64,000 nt of DNA from Micromonospora parva (GCF_000718515.1 NZ_JNZS01000004.1:186001-250000); one strand, 5' to 3'; numbered from the stretch's first letter, positions 41,065 through 50,233 are shown. The notes: generated from the sequence alone by a model not told the origin. Made by a program: numbers and translations.

Positions 41065-41634
41065 ATGACAAATCCCCCGCCGCCCGGCAACTGGAGCGAT
41101 CCCACCTGGTCGGCCCCGCCATCGAGCCCCACACCCGACCCGACCCTGGTGGCCGGTCAGCCGGTGCCCCCGCAGCCTGGCCCGGTCGACCCGTACGGTC
41201 CGACAAACCCGTACGCCCCGGTGAACCCGTACGCCCCGGTCGACCCGTACGCCGGCGCGCAGCCGCCCGCCACCCAGCCGATGGCCGAGTACGCCCCGCC
41301 CGGGTACGCCCCGGCCGGCTACCCGCAGCAGTACCCCGGCTACGGCTACCCGCAGCCGCCGAAGACCAACGGACTGGCCATCGCCGCGTTCGTGCTGGCC
41401 ATGATCGGTTTCACGTCCTGCATCACCGCGCCGATCGGCGCGATCCTCGGGCACGTCGCGCAGAAGCAGATCCGCATCAGCGGCGAGGGCGGCGCGGGGA
41501 TGGCGAAGGCCGCCATCATCATCGGCTGGATCCTCACCGGGTTCCTGGTGCTGGTGCTCGCCATCTACGCCGCCGCGATCATCTACGCGATCGCGACGAG
41601 CAACGACAGCGGCAGCGGCAGCGGCAGCTACTGA
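41065..41634 (+). CDS. DUF4190 membrane protein, paralogue 2
   Basis: Protein of 189 residues, paralogue of the gene at 39477. Pro/Tyr-rich N-terminus with tandem NPYAPV units, then two transmembrane helices ([40 protein letters not shown]) linked by [15 protein letters not shown], and a Gly/Ser end. ATG 41065 has GGAGAG upstream. The shared GHVAxxQIRxSGE loop shows common descent of the two genes, which flank the SDR gene. Confidence 0.85.
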   Translation: MTNPPPPGNWSDPTWSAPPSSPTPDPTLVAGQPVPPQPGPVDPYGPTNPYAPVNPYAPVDPYAGAQPPATQPMAEYAPPGYAPAGYPQQYPGYGYPQPPKTNGLAIAAFVLAMIGFTSCITAPIGAILGHVAQKQIRISGEGGAGMAKAAIIIGWILTGFLVLVLAIYAAAIIYAIATSNDSGSGSGSY

Positions 41635-41654
41635 CCGGCGGGCGGGACGGCCCG

Positions 41655-42611
41655 TCACTGCGCCGGCGGGGTGAACGACGAGGTACGGCTCATCCCGGCG
41701 GCCCGGCCCTTCGCGGCGACCACCAGCGCCATCTTGCGGGACGCCTCGTCGATCATCTCGTCGCCGAGCATCACCGCGCCGAGCTTGCCGCCGGCCTCCG
41801 AGGTGTAGTGCTCGTACGCGTCGAGGATCAGCTCGGCGTGGTCGTAGTCGGCCTGCGCCGGCTGGTAGACCTCGTTGGCGGCGTCGATCTGGCCGGGGTG
41901 CAGCACCCACTTGCCGTCGAAGCCCAGCGCGGCCGAACGCTTGGCCACCTCACGGAACCCGTCCACGTCGCGGATCTGCAGGAACGGGCCGTCGATGGCC
42001 TGCTTGTCGTGCATCCGGGCGGCCATCAGGATCCGCATCAGGATGTAGTGGTACGGGTCGCCCGGGTAGTCCGGGATCAGCGCACCGACCACAAGCGACT
42101 TCATGTTGATCGACGCCATGAAGTCGGCCGGGCCGAAGATGATGGTCTCCACCCGGGGCGAGGCGCCCGCGATCGCGTCCACGTTGACCAGGCCGGCGGC
42201 GTTCTCGATCTGCGCCTCGATGCCGATCCGGCCGACCTCCAGGCCGAGGGTCTTCTCGATCTGGGTGAGCAGCAGGTCCAGCCAGTGCACCTGCTCGGCG
42301 GTCTGCACCTTCGGCAGCATGATGCAGTCCAGGTTGGCGCCGGCACCCTCGACGACCTCGATGACGTCCCGGTAGGTCCACGGGGTGGTCAGGTCGTTGA
42401 CCCGGACCACCCGGGTCTTTCCGGCCCAGTCACCCTCGTTGAGCGCGGCCACGATGTTCTTGCGCGCGTCCGGCTTGGCCAGCGGGGCGACGGCGTCCTC
42501 CAGGTCGAGGAAGACCTGGTCGGCCGGGAGCCCCTGGGCCTTGCCGAGCATCTTCACGCTGGAACCCGGTACGGCGAGGCAGGACCTGCGGGGGCGACCG
42601 ACTGCGGCCAT
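41655..42611 (-). CDS. CoA ester lyase (CitE/Mcl-like)
   Basis: HpcH/HpaI-CitE superfamily lyase of 318 residues. It starts MAAVGRPRRSCLAVPGSSVKM, with LPADQVFLDLEDAVAP (Mg-binding Glu/Asp), LDCIMLPKVQTAEQV, IGIEAQIENAAGL and VETIIFGPADFMASIN. It strongly resembles the actinobacterial malyl-/beta-methylmalyl-CoA lyase of the ethylmalonyl-CoA pathway, which cleaves beta-methylmalyl-CoA to glyoxylate and propionyl-CoA. ATG 42611 has AAGGAG 8 nt upstream. Related enzymes at 33061 and 38103. Confidence 0.9.
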   Translation of the reverse strand: MAAVGRPRRSCLAVPGSSVKMLGKAQGLPADQVFLDLEDAVAPLAKPDARKNIVAALNEGDWAGKTRVVRVNDLTTPWTYRDVIEVVEGAGANLDCIMLPKVQTAEQVHWLDLLLTQIEKTLGLEVGRIGIEAQIENAAGLVNVDAIAGASPRVETIIFGPADFMASINMKSLVVGALIPDYPGDPYHYILMRILMAARMHDKQAIDGPFLQIRDVDGFREVAKRSAALGFDGKWVLHPGQIDAANEVYQPAQADYDHAELILDAYEHYTSEAGGKLGAVMLGDEMIDEASRKMALVVAAKGRAAGMSRTSSFTPPAQ

Positions 42612-42718
42612 GGATGCGCTCCTTCCAGCGTCCGGCGGGCACGCCGACGCCACCTGACGACAGATCCGAAACCTTAACGATCCCAAAGGTCGTTGTGACG
42701 CCACGGTAACCTCGCGCC

Positions 42719-43564
42719 ATGACCGGGGTGAATGGACCTGTGGAAGATCTCACTGGGCGTCGACTGGTGGTGGTGACCGGGGCCAGCTCCGGCATCGGGT
42801 TGGCCGCCGCCGTGCACCTCGCCTGCCGTGGCGACCAGGTGGTGCTGGTCGGGCGGGACCCGGCCCGGCTGCAGGCGGCGGCCGAACGGGTCCGGGAGAC
42901 CTCCGGCGAGCGGCCTGAGCTGTTCCGGGCCGACTTCGCGGTCCTCGACGACGTACGCCGACTGGCCGCCCAGCTCCGGGCCGCGTACGACCGGATCGAC
43001 GTGCTCGCCAACAACGCCGGCGCGATCGCGCTGCAACCACTGAGCACCGTCGACGGCTTCGAGATGTCGATCCAGGCCAACCACCTGGCCCCGTTCCTGC
43101 TGACCAGTCTGCTCGCCGACCGGGTGGGCCGGGTGGTGGTGACCGCCTCCGGCGCGCACCGCTTCGGCGCACTGGACCCGGACGACCTCAACAGGCCGCT
43201 GCGTGACTACCGGCCGATGGGCGCGTACGGCACCAGCAAGCAGGCGAACATCCTGTTCACCGCCGAGGCCGCCCGGCGCTGGCCGGACATCTCCGCGTAC
43301 TGCTTCCACCCCGGGGTGGTTCGCACCCGGTTCGCCAACGACAGCAGGCTGGTCGCGTTCGGCATGCGTTTCATGCCCTTCCGCAGCCCGGAGAAGGGCG
43401 CCGAGACGCTGGTGTGGCTGGCCAACCAGGACCGCTCCCGGCTCATCAACGGGGGTTACTACGTCGACCGCCGGCCGCGTCGGCCCCTGCGGAAGGCGGC
43501 CGATCCGCAGCTCGCCTCCCGGCTGTGGGCGGCGAGCGCCAAGGCCGTCGGTCTGGACACCTGA
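42719..43564 (+). CDS. SDR-family oxidoreductase (retinol-dehydrogenase-like)
   Basis: Short-chain dehydrogenase of 281 residues: VVVTGASSGIGLAAAVHLA (cofactor site), DVLANNAGAIAL, VVVTASGAHRFG and the active-site YGTSKQAN (YxxxK). C-terminal substrate-loop region YCFHPGVVRTRFAND. Architecture matches actinobacterial NADP retinol dehydrogenase-like SDRs. ATG 42719 has TAACCT 6 nt upstream, a leaderless start. The next gene starts 1 bp after its stop. Confidence 0.88.
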   Translation: MTGVNGPVEDLTGRRLVVVTGASSGIGLAAAVHLACRGDQVVLVGRDPARLQAAAERVRETSGERPELFRADFAVLDDVRRLAAQLRAAYDRIDVLANNAGAIALQPLSTVDGFEMSIQANHLAPFLLTSLLADRVGRVVVTASGAHRFGALDPDDLNRPLRDYRPMGAYGTSKQANILFTAEAARRWPDISAYCFHPGVVRTRFANDSRLVAFGMRFMPFRSPEKGAETLVWLANQDRSRLINGGYYVDRRPRRPLRKAADPQLASRLWAASAKAVGLDT

Positions 43565-43565
43565 G

Positions 43566-43850
43566 GTGGGCGGCCGGCTGACACTCGTCGCGGTCGTCGA
43601 GTTCACCGTCGGGGCGGAGGCCGCCGGGCGGCGTTACGAGGATGCCGTGCTGGCCCTGCTGGGGCGGCACGGCGGTTGGTTGGAGCGGCGACTGCGCGGC
43701 ATCGACGGCCAGACCGAGGTGCACGTGATCCGGTTCGACTCCCGGGCCGGGTACGAGTCGTTCCTCGTCGACCCGGACCGGGCGGCCCTGCGCGGCGAGC
43801 TGGGTGAGGCCGCCCCGACGACCCGGGTCATTGAGGTGCGGGAGGGCTAG
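43566..43850 (+). CDS. small ferredoxin-fold (DUF1330/EthD-like) protein
   Basis: Protein of 94 residues with the alternating strand-helix pattern of dimeric alpha-beta barrel proteins (LVAVVEFTVGAEAAGRRYED, then VHVIRFDSRAGYESFLVDP). It starts at GTG 43566, one base after the SDR stop, so it is translationally coupled. The 3' end overlaps the convergent EamA gene by 23 nt. It may be a small monooxygenase or a binding protein working with the SDR; no catalytic residue is evident. Confidence 0.7.
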   Translation: MGGRLTLVAVVEFTVGAEAAGRRYEDAVLALLGRHGGWLERRLRGIDGQTEVHVIRFDSRAGYESFLVDPDRAALRGELGEAAPTTRVIEVREG

Positions 43851-44781
43851 CCAACCGCGCGGGAGACGCGCCCCGGCGCGCGGCCCGACCGCCGCCCAGC
43901 ACCACCACCGCCACACCGGCCAGCAGCAACGCCATCCCGAGCAGCGCGTACGGGCGGGGCACCTGACCCAACCAGGCCCAGCCGAGCAGTGCGGCGCCGG
44001 GCGCTTCCAGCAGGATCAGCACGCTCACCGTGGTCGCCGGGATCTTCCGCAGGGCGTAGTTGAACATCGAGTGCCCGAGCAGTTGGGCACCGGCCACCAG
44101 AGCCAGGATGGCCAGCCAGGTACGCCCGTCGAACCCGGTCAGTCGTACGCCACCGACCAGGCACAGGGCCAGCAGGATCAGCGCGCAGATCCCGTAGCAG
44201 ATGGTGGTGTAGGTGGTGGTGCTGATGCTGGTCCGGGCCCGTTCGCCGAAGGCGGTGTAGACGGCGGCGAACATGGCGCCGGTCAGCGCCAGCACGTCGC
44301 CGAGGACGGCCCGGCCGGAGACACCCACGTCCACACCGGTGGCGATCGCCGCGCCGCCGACCGCCACCGCGATGCCGACCCACACCACCCGGGGCAGCGG
44401 TCGCCCCTGAGCGCGGGCGATCAGCCCCTGCCAGACCGGCTGGGTGGCGACCAGCGCGGTGGACGTGGCGACCGTGGTGAGCTGGGCGCTCGGCACCCAG
44501 GTCGCGAAGTGCCCGGCCAACGCGACCCCGGACAGGACGCAGAACAGTCCCTCCCGTCGGCCCGCGCCCACCGTCAACCGACGGAACTCGGCACGACGCC
44601 GGGCCAGCGCGACAGGGCTCAGTACGGCCACCGCGAGCAGGTTGCGCCAGAACGCGATGGCCAGGGCGGGGGCAGCGGCGTACGCGATCAGCGGCGCTGA
44701 CGACGACACGGCGACCACTGCCAGTCCGACCGCGCCGGTGGTCAACGGATCCACTGTCGGTCGAGGTGAAGGTGGGGGCAC
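43828..44781 (-). CDS. EamA/DMT-family transporter
   Basis: Membrane protein of 317 residues with ten predicted helices in two EamA halves (first: GLAVVAVSSSAPLIAYAAAPALAIAFWRNLLA given as adjoining parts; second: GDVLALTGAMFAAVYTAFGER). The FWRNLL and VLILLEAPGAALLGW segments are typical. Drug/metabolite exporter family; substrate unknown. GTG 44781. Confidence 0.9.
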   Translation of the reverse strand: MPPPSPRPTVDPLTTGAVGLAVVAVSSSAPLIAYAAAPALAIAFWRNLLAVAVLSPVALARRRAEFRRLTVGAGRREGLFCVLSGVALAGHFATWVPSAQLTTVATSTALVATQPVWQGLIARAQGRPLPRVVWVGIAVAVGGAAIATGVDVGVSGRAVLGDVLALTGAMFAAVYTAFGERARTSISTTTYTTICYGICALILLALCLVGGVRLTGFDGRTWLAILALVAGAQLLGHSMFNYALRKIPATTVSVLILLEAPGAALLGWAWLGQVPRPYALLGMALLLAGVAVVVLGGGRAARRGASPARLASPPAPQ

Positions 44782-44887
44782 GGGACGTAATCCTCACACG
44801 TATGACGGTCGACACGGAGGGTCATCACTCCGTTACGATCACGCGGGTCCGCGCCGGCGACCCTCGACCGCCCGGAGGCGTTCCCCC

Positions 44888-45607
44888 ATGTCCAGCTACC
44901 AGGCGGTGCTGTTCGACTTCTTCGGCACCCTGACCCGTTCGGTGCAACGCGGTGCCGCGCACGCCGGCACCGCCGAGCTGCTCGGGTGCCCCACCGACGC
45001 GTTGTCCGAGGTGCTGAACCGCACCTACTACGAGCGGGCCAGTGGCCGGTTCGGCAACGCGGAGGCGACCCTGCGCTGGGTGTGCGCCCAGGTCGGCGTA
45101 CACCCCAGTGACCAGGCGGTGCGGGCGGCCGTGGCGTCCCGGCACCTGGCGGTCCGCGCGGACACCTGGCTGCGGGCCGACGCGGTGCCGGTGCTGGCGG
45201 CCCTGCGCCAGCGCGGCCTGCGCACCGGCGTGATCAGCGACTGTACGCACGAACTGCCGGCCTTCCTGCCGCAGCTGGCGGTCGCCCCGCTGCTCGACGT
45301 GCAGGTCTTCTCGGTGCAGGTCGGGCGGTGCAAGCCGGACCCGACGCTCTACCTGACCGCCTGCCAGCGGCTCGGGCTCACCCCGGGCGACTGTCTCTAC
45401 GTCGGCGACGGTGGCAGCCAGGAGTTGACCGGCGCCGAGCGGGCCGGGATGACAGCCGTCCGGCTCGCCGCACCGGATCTGGCCACTCACATGGTGTTCA
45501 ACGCCGACCGGGACTGGCGCGGCCCGACGCTCGGGACCCTGGGTGAGGTGCTCGCCCTGGTCGACCACGACGCGGCGGTGGCGGGCGTCGGCGGTCGGGC
45601 GGACTGA
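44888..45607 (+). CDS. HAD-family hydrolase
   Basis: Phosphatase-like protein of 239 residues. HAD motifs: I VLFDFFGTLT (DxF-type, nucleophile Asp; the usual second Asp of DxD is replaced by Phe, as in dehalogenase- or YjjG-like members), II TGVISDC, III GRCKPDPTLY with the conserved Lys, IV YVGDGGSQEL. Cap domain between I and II. ATG 44888 follows GGAGGCG. The substrate is a small phosphorylated metabolite by family; not specified here. Confidence 0.9.
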   Translation: MSSYQAVLFDFFGTLTRSVQRGAAHAGTAELLGCPTDALSEVLNRTYYERASGRFGNAEATLRWVCAQVGVHPSDQAVRAAVASRHLAVRADTWLRADAVPVLAALRQRGLRTGVISDCTHELPAFLPQLAVAPLLDVQVFSVQVGRCKPDPTLYLTACQRLGLTPGDCLYVGDGGSQELTGAERAGMTAVRLAAPDLATHMVFNADRDWRGPTLGTLGEVLALVDHDAAVAGVGGRAD

Positions 45608-45615
45608 TCCGTTGA

Positions 45616-46128
45616 TCAGCGGCGGCGGACCCGGTGCAGCCGGAACGGCTTACGGGTGGCCCGCACCGCCGGAGTCGCCCGGGGCGGCTCGGCCTGCGCG
45701 TCGGCCGGCAACTCCGCGCCAGCCAGCGGTGTACCGGCCGGGACGAGGCGGTTCACCGCGCAACCGTCGGCGGCCCAGCGGGCCACCAGGTCGGCGGTCG
45801 GTCCGGGCGCGTTGAGACGCTTCGCCGCCACCAGCGGGGCGGTGGTGTCCCACGCCTCGGTGCCCGGCTGCAACCGGCTCACCCGGGCCGGCCAGGTGAC
45901 GATCCGACCGCCGTGGTCGCCGCGCAGGGTGACCTGGGCCTCGGTCGCGTCGGCCAGACCCGGCGCGGCCTGCTCACCCGGCCCGCTGACCACCAGGAGC
46001 GCGCCCTCCAGCGGGGCGCACCAGAGCGCGAGCGCCGGCCCACCGGCAACGCTGACCCAGGCCACGGCGGCCTTCTTCATCGCCTCGTCGACCAGTGGGG
46101 TGCCCCCGGGGGCGTCCTTGTCCGTCAC
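45616..46128 (-). CDS. hypothetical protein, possibly PNPOx-like split barrel
   Basis: Protein of 170 residues beginning MTDKDAPGGTPLVDEAMKKA, with strands WVSVAGGPALALWCAPLEGA and LLVVSGPGEQAAPGL resembling the flavin-binding split barrel of pyridoxamine-phosphate-oxidase-like proteins, though the match is weak. Basic C-terminus FRLHRVRRR. GTG 46128 is preferred over 46146. Convergent with the HAD gene, 8 bp apart. Confidence 0.65.
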   Translation of the reverse strand: MTDKDAPGGTPLVDEAMKKAAVAWVSVAGGPALALWCAPLEGALLVVSGPGEQAAPGLADATEAQVTLRGDHGGRIVTWPARVSRLQPGTEAWDTTAPLVAAKRLNAPGPTADLVARWAADGCAVNRLVPAGTPLAGAELPADAQAEPPRATPAVRATRKPFRLHRVRRR

Positions 46129-46158
46129 ACCCGCATCCTCCCGCATCGGCGCCTTCGC

Positions 46159-47028
46159 TCAGCCCACGAACGGCGGCACGGCGATCTCGCCGCGGGCCAC
46201 CGGCATCACCTGACCGGTGACCGTCGCACCGACCGCCGCGCCGTCCGCCGCGGTGACCGTGCAGGCCAACGCGGACGGGCGGTTCATCTCCACGCCCTGG
46301 CGGACCGCGTACTCCGACCGCCCCTCGCCGGGCAGCAGACCACTCGCCACCAGCCAGACACCCAGGCCGAGCGCCGCCGAACCGGTCGCCGGGTCCTCCG
46401 GAACGCCCATCCCCGGCACGAAGACCCGGGCGTGCGCGGTTTGCGCTGCCGCGTCCCAGGAGAAGACGCTGACGTGCGACACCCCGTACCGTTCCGCCGC
46501 CGCCGGGTTCACCCGGGCGCGGGCCACCGACTCCGGCCGCACCGGCAGGTACGGAAACTCCAGCCCGCAGCCGGCGACCCGGGGCGCGGGGCCGACGTGG
46601 TCGTCGGCGGCCAGCCCGGCGATCTCCAGCAACGGCTCCGGATCCAGCTCCGGCCCGAGGGTCGGGGTGCCACCGGTCAACGTCGCCCCGGACGCGGTCA
46701 CCTCGATCGGCAGCACACCGGCCCCGCATTCCTGGGTGACCTGCCCCACACCGAACATCCCCCGCCGGCACGCGGTGACCGCCGCGCCGACGCTGGGGTG
46801 CCCGGCGAACGGCAACTCCTCCACCGGGGTGAAGATCCTGGCGCGGTAGGTGGCGCCGACCTGGGTCGGCGGCAGCACGAACACCGTCTCGGAAAGGTTG
46901 AACTCCAGCGCGAGCGCCTGCATCTGCTCGGTGGCCAGCGCCTCCGCGCCGAACACCACCGCCAGCGGGTTGCCGGCGAAGGGGCGATCGGTGAAGACGT
47001 CCACGATCTCGTAGGCCAAGGTCGACAT
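46159..47028 (-). CDS. PhzF-family isomerase
   Basis: Protein of 289 residues related to PhzF and diaminopimelate epimerase fold. N-terminal VDVFTDRPFAGNPLAVVF, catalytic Glu in NLSETVFV, TPVEELPFAGHPSVG, and C-terminal EDPATGSAALGLG. No phenazine genes are present, so its substrate is unknown; most PhzF homologues are outside phenazine pathways. ATG 47028 has a minus-strand -10 box TACTGT (complement of 47037-47042) 8 nt upstream: a leaderless start diverging from the MgtE-like gene. Confidence 0.9.
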   Translation of the reverse strand: MSTLAYEIVDVFTDRPFAGNPLAVVFGAEALATEQMQALALEFNLSETVFVLPPTQVGATYRARIFTPVEELPFAGHPSVGAAVTACRRGMFGVGQVTQECGAGVLPIEVTASGATLTGGTPTLGPELDPEPLLEIAGLAADDHVGPAPRVAGCGLEFPYLPVRPESVARARVNPAAAERYGVSHVSVFSWDAAAQTAHARVFVPGMGVPEDPATGSAALGLGVWLVASGLLPGEGRSEYAVRQGVEMNRPSALACTVTAADGAAVGATVTGQVMPVARGEIAVPPFVG

Positions 47029-47061
47029 GTTGATAAACAGTAGGCGCTTAGGCTGGTGCGC

Positions 47062-48348
47062 GTGAGCACGCCGACCCGGGTCTACATCGCCCGTCTCGCC
47101 GGAGTCGCCGTCTTCGACCCGAACGGTGACCAGGTGGGACGGGTCCGTGACGCCGTGGCACGGCTCCGGGCGACCAAGCGTCCCCCGGAGGTGGTGGGGC
47201 TGGTCGCCGAGATGCCGATGCGTCGTCGGATCTTCCTGTCCATCAACCGGATCACCTCCATCGACGCGGACGCCGTCGTGCTCGGCTCCGGCACCCTCAA
47301 CCTGCGCCGGTTCGAGAAGCGACCGAACGAGCTGCTGGTGCTCCAGGAACTGCTCGACCGGCGGGTGCAACTGGACCCGGGCGGCCAGCCGGGCGCGGTC
47401 GTGGACGTCGCCATGGAGTGCACCAGGGGTGGCGAATGGTCACTGACCCGCGTCGCCGTCCGCGAGCAGACCGGGCGGCTCAGCCGCCGCGGCCACCTGC
47501 ACCAGGTCGAGTGGGACCGGGTGCGCGGGCTCAGCGGCATCGCCGACAACCGGGGTACGGCGAACCTGCTCGCCGTACTGGAGGACATGCGCCCCGCCGA
47601 CCTGGCCAACGCGTTGCAGGACCTGCCCGACGCGCGGCGCAACGAGGTCGCGGCCGCGTTGAACGACGAGCGACTGGCCGACGTGCTCAGCGAACTGCCC
47701 GAACACGACCAGGTGGAGATCCTCGCCGCCCTCGACCGGGAGCGGGCCGCCGACGTCCTGGAGGAGATGGACCCGGACGACGCCGCGGACCTGCTCAACG
47801 AACTGCCCCCACCCGAGCAGGACGTGCTGCTGGACCTGATGGAGCCGGACGAGGCCGACCCGGTACGTCAGCTGCTGAAGTACACCCCCGGCACGGCGGG
47901 CAGTGTGATGACCTCGGAGCCGGTCATCCTGCCGCCGGACGCCACCGTCGCCGAGGCACTGGCCCGGATCCGGGAGCCCCAGCTCTCCCCCGCCGTCGCC
48001 GCGCAGGTCTTCGTGACCCGGGCGCCGCAGAACACCCCGACCGGCCGCTACCTGGGCATGGTGCACTTCCAGGCGCTGCTGCGCGAACCGCCGGCCGACC
48101 TGCTGGGCAAGGTGGTGGTCAACGACATCGACCCACTTCGTCCCACCACCCCGCTGCCGGAGATCACCCGTCGGATGGCCACCTACGACCTGGTCGCCAT
48201 GCCGGTGATCGACCGCAACAACCGGCTGGTCGGCGCCGTGACTGTCGACGACGTGCTGGACCACTCGCTACCCCGCGACTGGCGAGACCGTGACGCGCTG
48301 ACCGCCTCGGGCAGCACCGACACCGCGCTGGACGGCACGGATGGCTGA
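47062..48348 (+). CDS. PRC / MgtE-N / CBS-domain protein without a channel domain
   Basis: Soluble protein of 428 residues. The N-terminal ~150 look like two PRC-barrel domains (YIARLAGVAVFDPNGDQVGRV). An MgtE N-terminal superhelix follows (DMRPADLANALQDLPDARRN, ERAADVLEEMDPDDAADLLN), then a CBS pair (AGSVMTSEPVILPPDATVAE, YDLVAMPVIDRNNRLVGAV). The transmembrane Mg channel of MgtE is absent, so it is a sensor or regulator, not a transporter. GTG 47062 has TAGGCT 7 nt upstream, which excludes GTG 47056. It overlaps the DUF1003 gene by 8 nt. Corresponds to Rv1232c. Confidence 0.9.
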   Translation: MSTPTRVYIARLAGVAVFDPNGDQVGRVRDAVARLRATKRPPEVVGLVAEMPMRRRIFLSINRITSIDADAVVLGSGTLNLRRFEKRPNELLVLQELLDRRVQLDPGGQPGAVVDVAMECTRGGEWSLTRVAVREQTGRLSRRGHLHQVEWDRVRGLSGIADNRGTANLLAVLEDMRPADLANALQDLPDARRNEVAAALNDERLADVLSELPEHDQVEILAALDRERAADVLEEMDPDDAADLLNELPPPEQDVLLDLMEPDEADPVRQLLKYTPGTAGSVMTSEPVILPPDATVAEALARIREPQLSPAVAAQVFVTRAPQNTPTGRYLGMVHFQALLREPPADLLGKVVVNDIDPLRPTTPLPEITRRMATYDLVAMPVIDRNNRLVGAVTVDDVLDHSLPRDWRDRDALTASGSTDTALDGTDG

Positions 48349-48991
48349 CCAGCGGCGGACGGAGCGTCTCGACCAGCCACGCGAGCCCCGGGGTGTCAAG
48401 CTGCCCCGGTTCGACGCGGAGGCGTTCGGCCGGTGGTCCGAGGGCATCGCCCGGGGCATGGGCACGGCGAACTTCATCGTCGTGATGACCGTGGTGATCA
48501 CGATCTGGTTCGTCTGGAACACCCTCGCCCCGGCGGACCTGCGCTTCGACCCGTACACCTTCACCTTCCTGACCCTGGTGCTGTCGTTGCAGGCCAGTTA
48601 CGCGGCCCCGCTGATCCTGCTGGCCCAGAACCGGCAGGCCGACCGGGACCGGGTGGCCCTGGAGGAGGACCGGCGGCGGGCCACCGCGCAGAAGGCGGAC
48701 ACCGAGTACCTGGCCCGGGAGATCGCGGCCCTGCGGATCGCCCTGGGTGAGGTCGCCACCCGCGACTTCCTCCGCTCCGAGCTGGCCCGGCTGGCCGAGG
48801 AGCTGGACGAGATGGGCCAACGCCGGCAGCGACTGGAGCGCCGCCAACAGGAGAAGGACAACCGGCAGGAGCGGCGTGCGCACCGCCCGAACGACGGTGT
48901 CGGCCTGGACGAACCCCGCGACGACCTGGACGGCGACCTCACCCGGGACGCCCGGCCGGACGGCACCGCCCCGCGCCGGTCGGAGGGTTGA
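48341..48991 (+). CDS. DUF1003 membrane protein
   Basis: Protein of 216 residues. Two transmembrane helices (NFIVVMTVVITIWFVWNTLA, FTFLTLVLSLQASYAAPLIL) with the family pattern LILLAQNRQADRDRV, then a coiled-coil (REIAALRIALGEVATRDFLR) and a charged tail. The start lies inside the MgtE-like gene (8-nt overlap), so the two are coupled; DUF1003 could provide the membrane partner for the soluble Mg-sensor-like protein. Function unknown. Confidence 0.9.
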   Translation: MADQRRTERLDQPREPRGVKLPRFDAEAFGRWSEGIARGMGTANFIVVMTVVITIWFVWNTLAPADLRFDPYTFTFLTLVLSLQASYAAPLILLAQNRQADRDRVALEEDRRRATAQKADTEYLAREIAALRIALGEVATRDFLRSELARLAEELDEMGQRRQRLERRQQEKDNRQERRAHRPNDGVGLDEPRDDLDGDLTRDARPDGTAPRRSEG

Positions 48992-49067
48992 CCAACGGGT
49001 CATCGATTGGCTCACACCGCCCCGGGCAGCGGCGGCAACGGATGCCCCTCGACGTAGCATTGCGGGC

Positions 49068-50216
49068 ATGTCAGCACCCGTGAGCACCGTCGAGGACGCG
49101 ATCCAGGCCGCCCTGGCCACCGTCAACGACCCGGAGATCCGCCGGCCCATCACCGAGCTGGGCATGGTCCGCTCCGCCACGATCGGCGCCAGCGGTGTCG
49201 TACGCGTCGAACTGCTGCTCACCGTCGCCGGCTGCCCGCTGAAGGACAAGCTGCGGACCGACATCACCGCCGCCGTCGCCGCGGTGCCCGGCGTCACCGG
49301 CGTGGAGATCGACTTCGGTGTGATGACCCCGGAGCAGCGGCAGTCGTTGCAGTCGCAGCTGCGTGGCGGCGGCGCCACCGAGGAGCCCGTCATCCCGTTC
49401 GCCCAGCCCGGCTCGCGCACCCGCGTGTACGCGGTGGCCAGCGGCAAGGGTGGCGTCGGCAAGTCCAGCGTGACTGTCAACCTGGCGGCGGCGCTCGCCG
49501 CCCGGGGGCTCTCCGTCGGGGTGGTCGACGCGGACATCTACGGCCACTCGGTGCCCCGGATGCTCGGTGCGGACGGCCGACCCACCCGGGTCGAAGACAT
49601 GATCATGCCGCCGCAGTCGCACGGCGTGAAGGTCATCTCCATCGGCATGTTCACCTCCGGCAACGCCGCCGTCGTGTGGCGCGGCCCGATGCTGCACCGG
49701 GCGCTGCAGCAGTTCCTGGCCGACGTCTACTGGGGCGACCTGGACGTGCTCCTGCTCGACCTGCCGCCGGGCACCGGTGACGTGGCCATCTCGTTGGCCC
49801 AGCTGCTGCCCAACTCGGAGATCCTGATCGTCACCACCCCGCAGACCGCCGCCGCCGAGGTGGCGGAACGAGCCGGGGCGATCGCCCTGCAGACCCACCA
49901 GCGGGTGGTCGGCGTCATCGAGAACATGTCCTGGCTGGAGCTGCCGGACGGTTCCCGGATGGAGATCTTCGGCGCCGGCGGTGGTGCGGCGGTGTCCGAG
50001 TCGCTGAGCCGGACCATCGGCGCGCAGGTGCCGCTGCTCGGTCAGATTCCGCTGGACACCCGGGTCCGCGAGGCCGGCGACGCCGGCAACCCGGTCGTGC
50101 TGGCCGAGCCGGAGTCCCCGGCCGCGCAGGCACTCGGCGCGATCGCCGACCGGCTCGCCGTGCGCCGCGAGTCGCTGCTCGGCAAGCCCCTCGGCCTCAA
50201 GCCCGCCGGTCGCTGA
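49068..50216 (+). CDS. mrp: Mrp/ApbC-family Fe-S cluster carrier ATPase
   Basis: P-loop protein of 382 residues. The N-terminal MIP18/FeS-assembly domain (AIQAALATVNDPEIRRPITE, TVAGCPLKDKL) is fused to the ATPase with deviant Walker A ASGKGGVGKSSVTVNLA and Walker B LLLDLPPGTGD. The usual C-terminal CxxC of Mrp proteins is not evident: SWLELPDGS stands where many have a CPxC pair, so cluster binding may differ. Leaderless ATG 49068 with TAGCAT 7 nt upstream. Corresponds to Rv1229c. Confidence 0.93.
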   Translation: MSAPVSTVEDAIQAALATVNDPEIRRPITELGMVRSATIGASGVVRVELLLTVAGCPLKDKLRTDITAAVAAVPGVTGVEIDFGVMTPEQRQSLQSQLRGGGATEEPVIPFAQPGSRTRVYAVASGKGGVGKSSVTVNLAAALAARGLSVGVVDADIYGHSVPRMLGADGRPTRVEDMIMPPQSHGVKVISIGMFTSGNAAVVWRGPMLHRALQQFLADVYWGDLDVLLLDLPPGTGDVAISLAQLLPNSEILIVTTPQTAAAEVAERAGAIALQTHQRVVGVIENMSWLELPDGSRMEIFGAGGGAAVSESLSRTIGAQVPLLGQIPLDTRVREAGDAGNPVVLAEPESPAAQALGAIADRLAVRRESLLGKPLGLKPAGR

Positions 50217-50233
50217 CCAACAACGACCACCGC

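Noticed and set aside
46159..47028. Phenazine biosynthesis locus
   Set aside because: Only PhzF is present; it is a broad isomerase family and no other phz gene is in the window.
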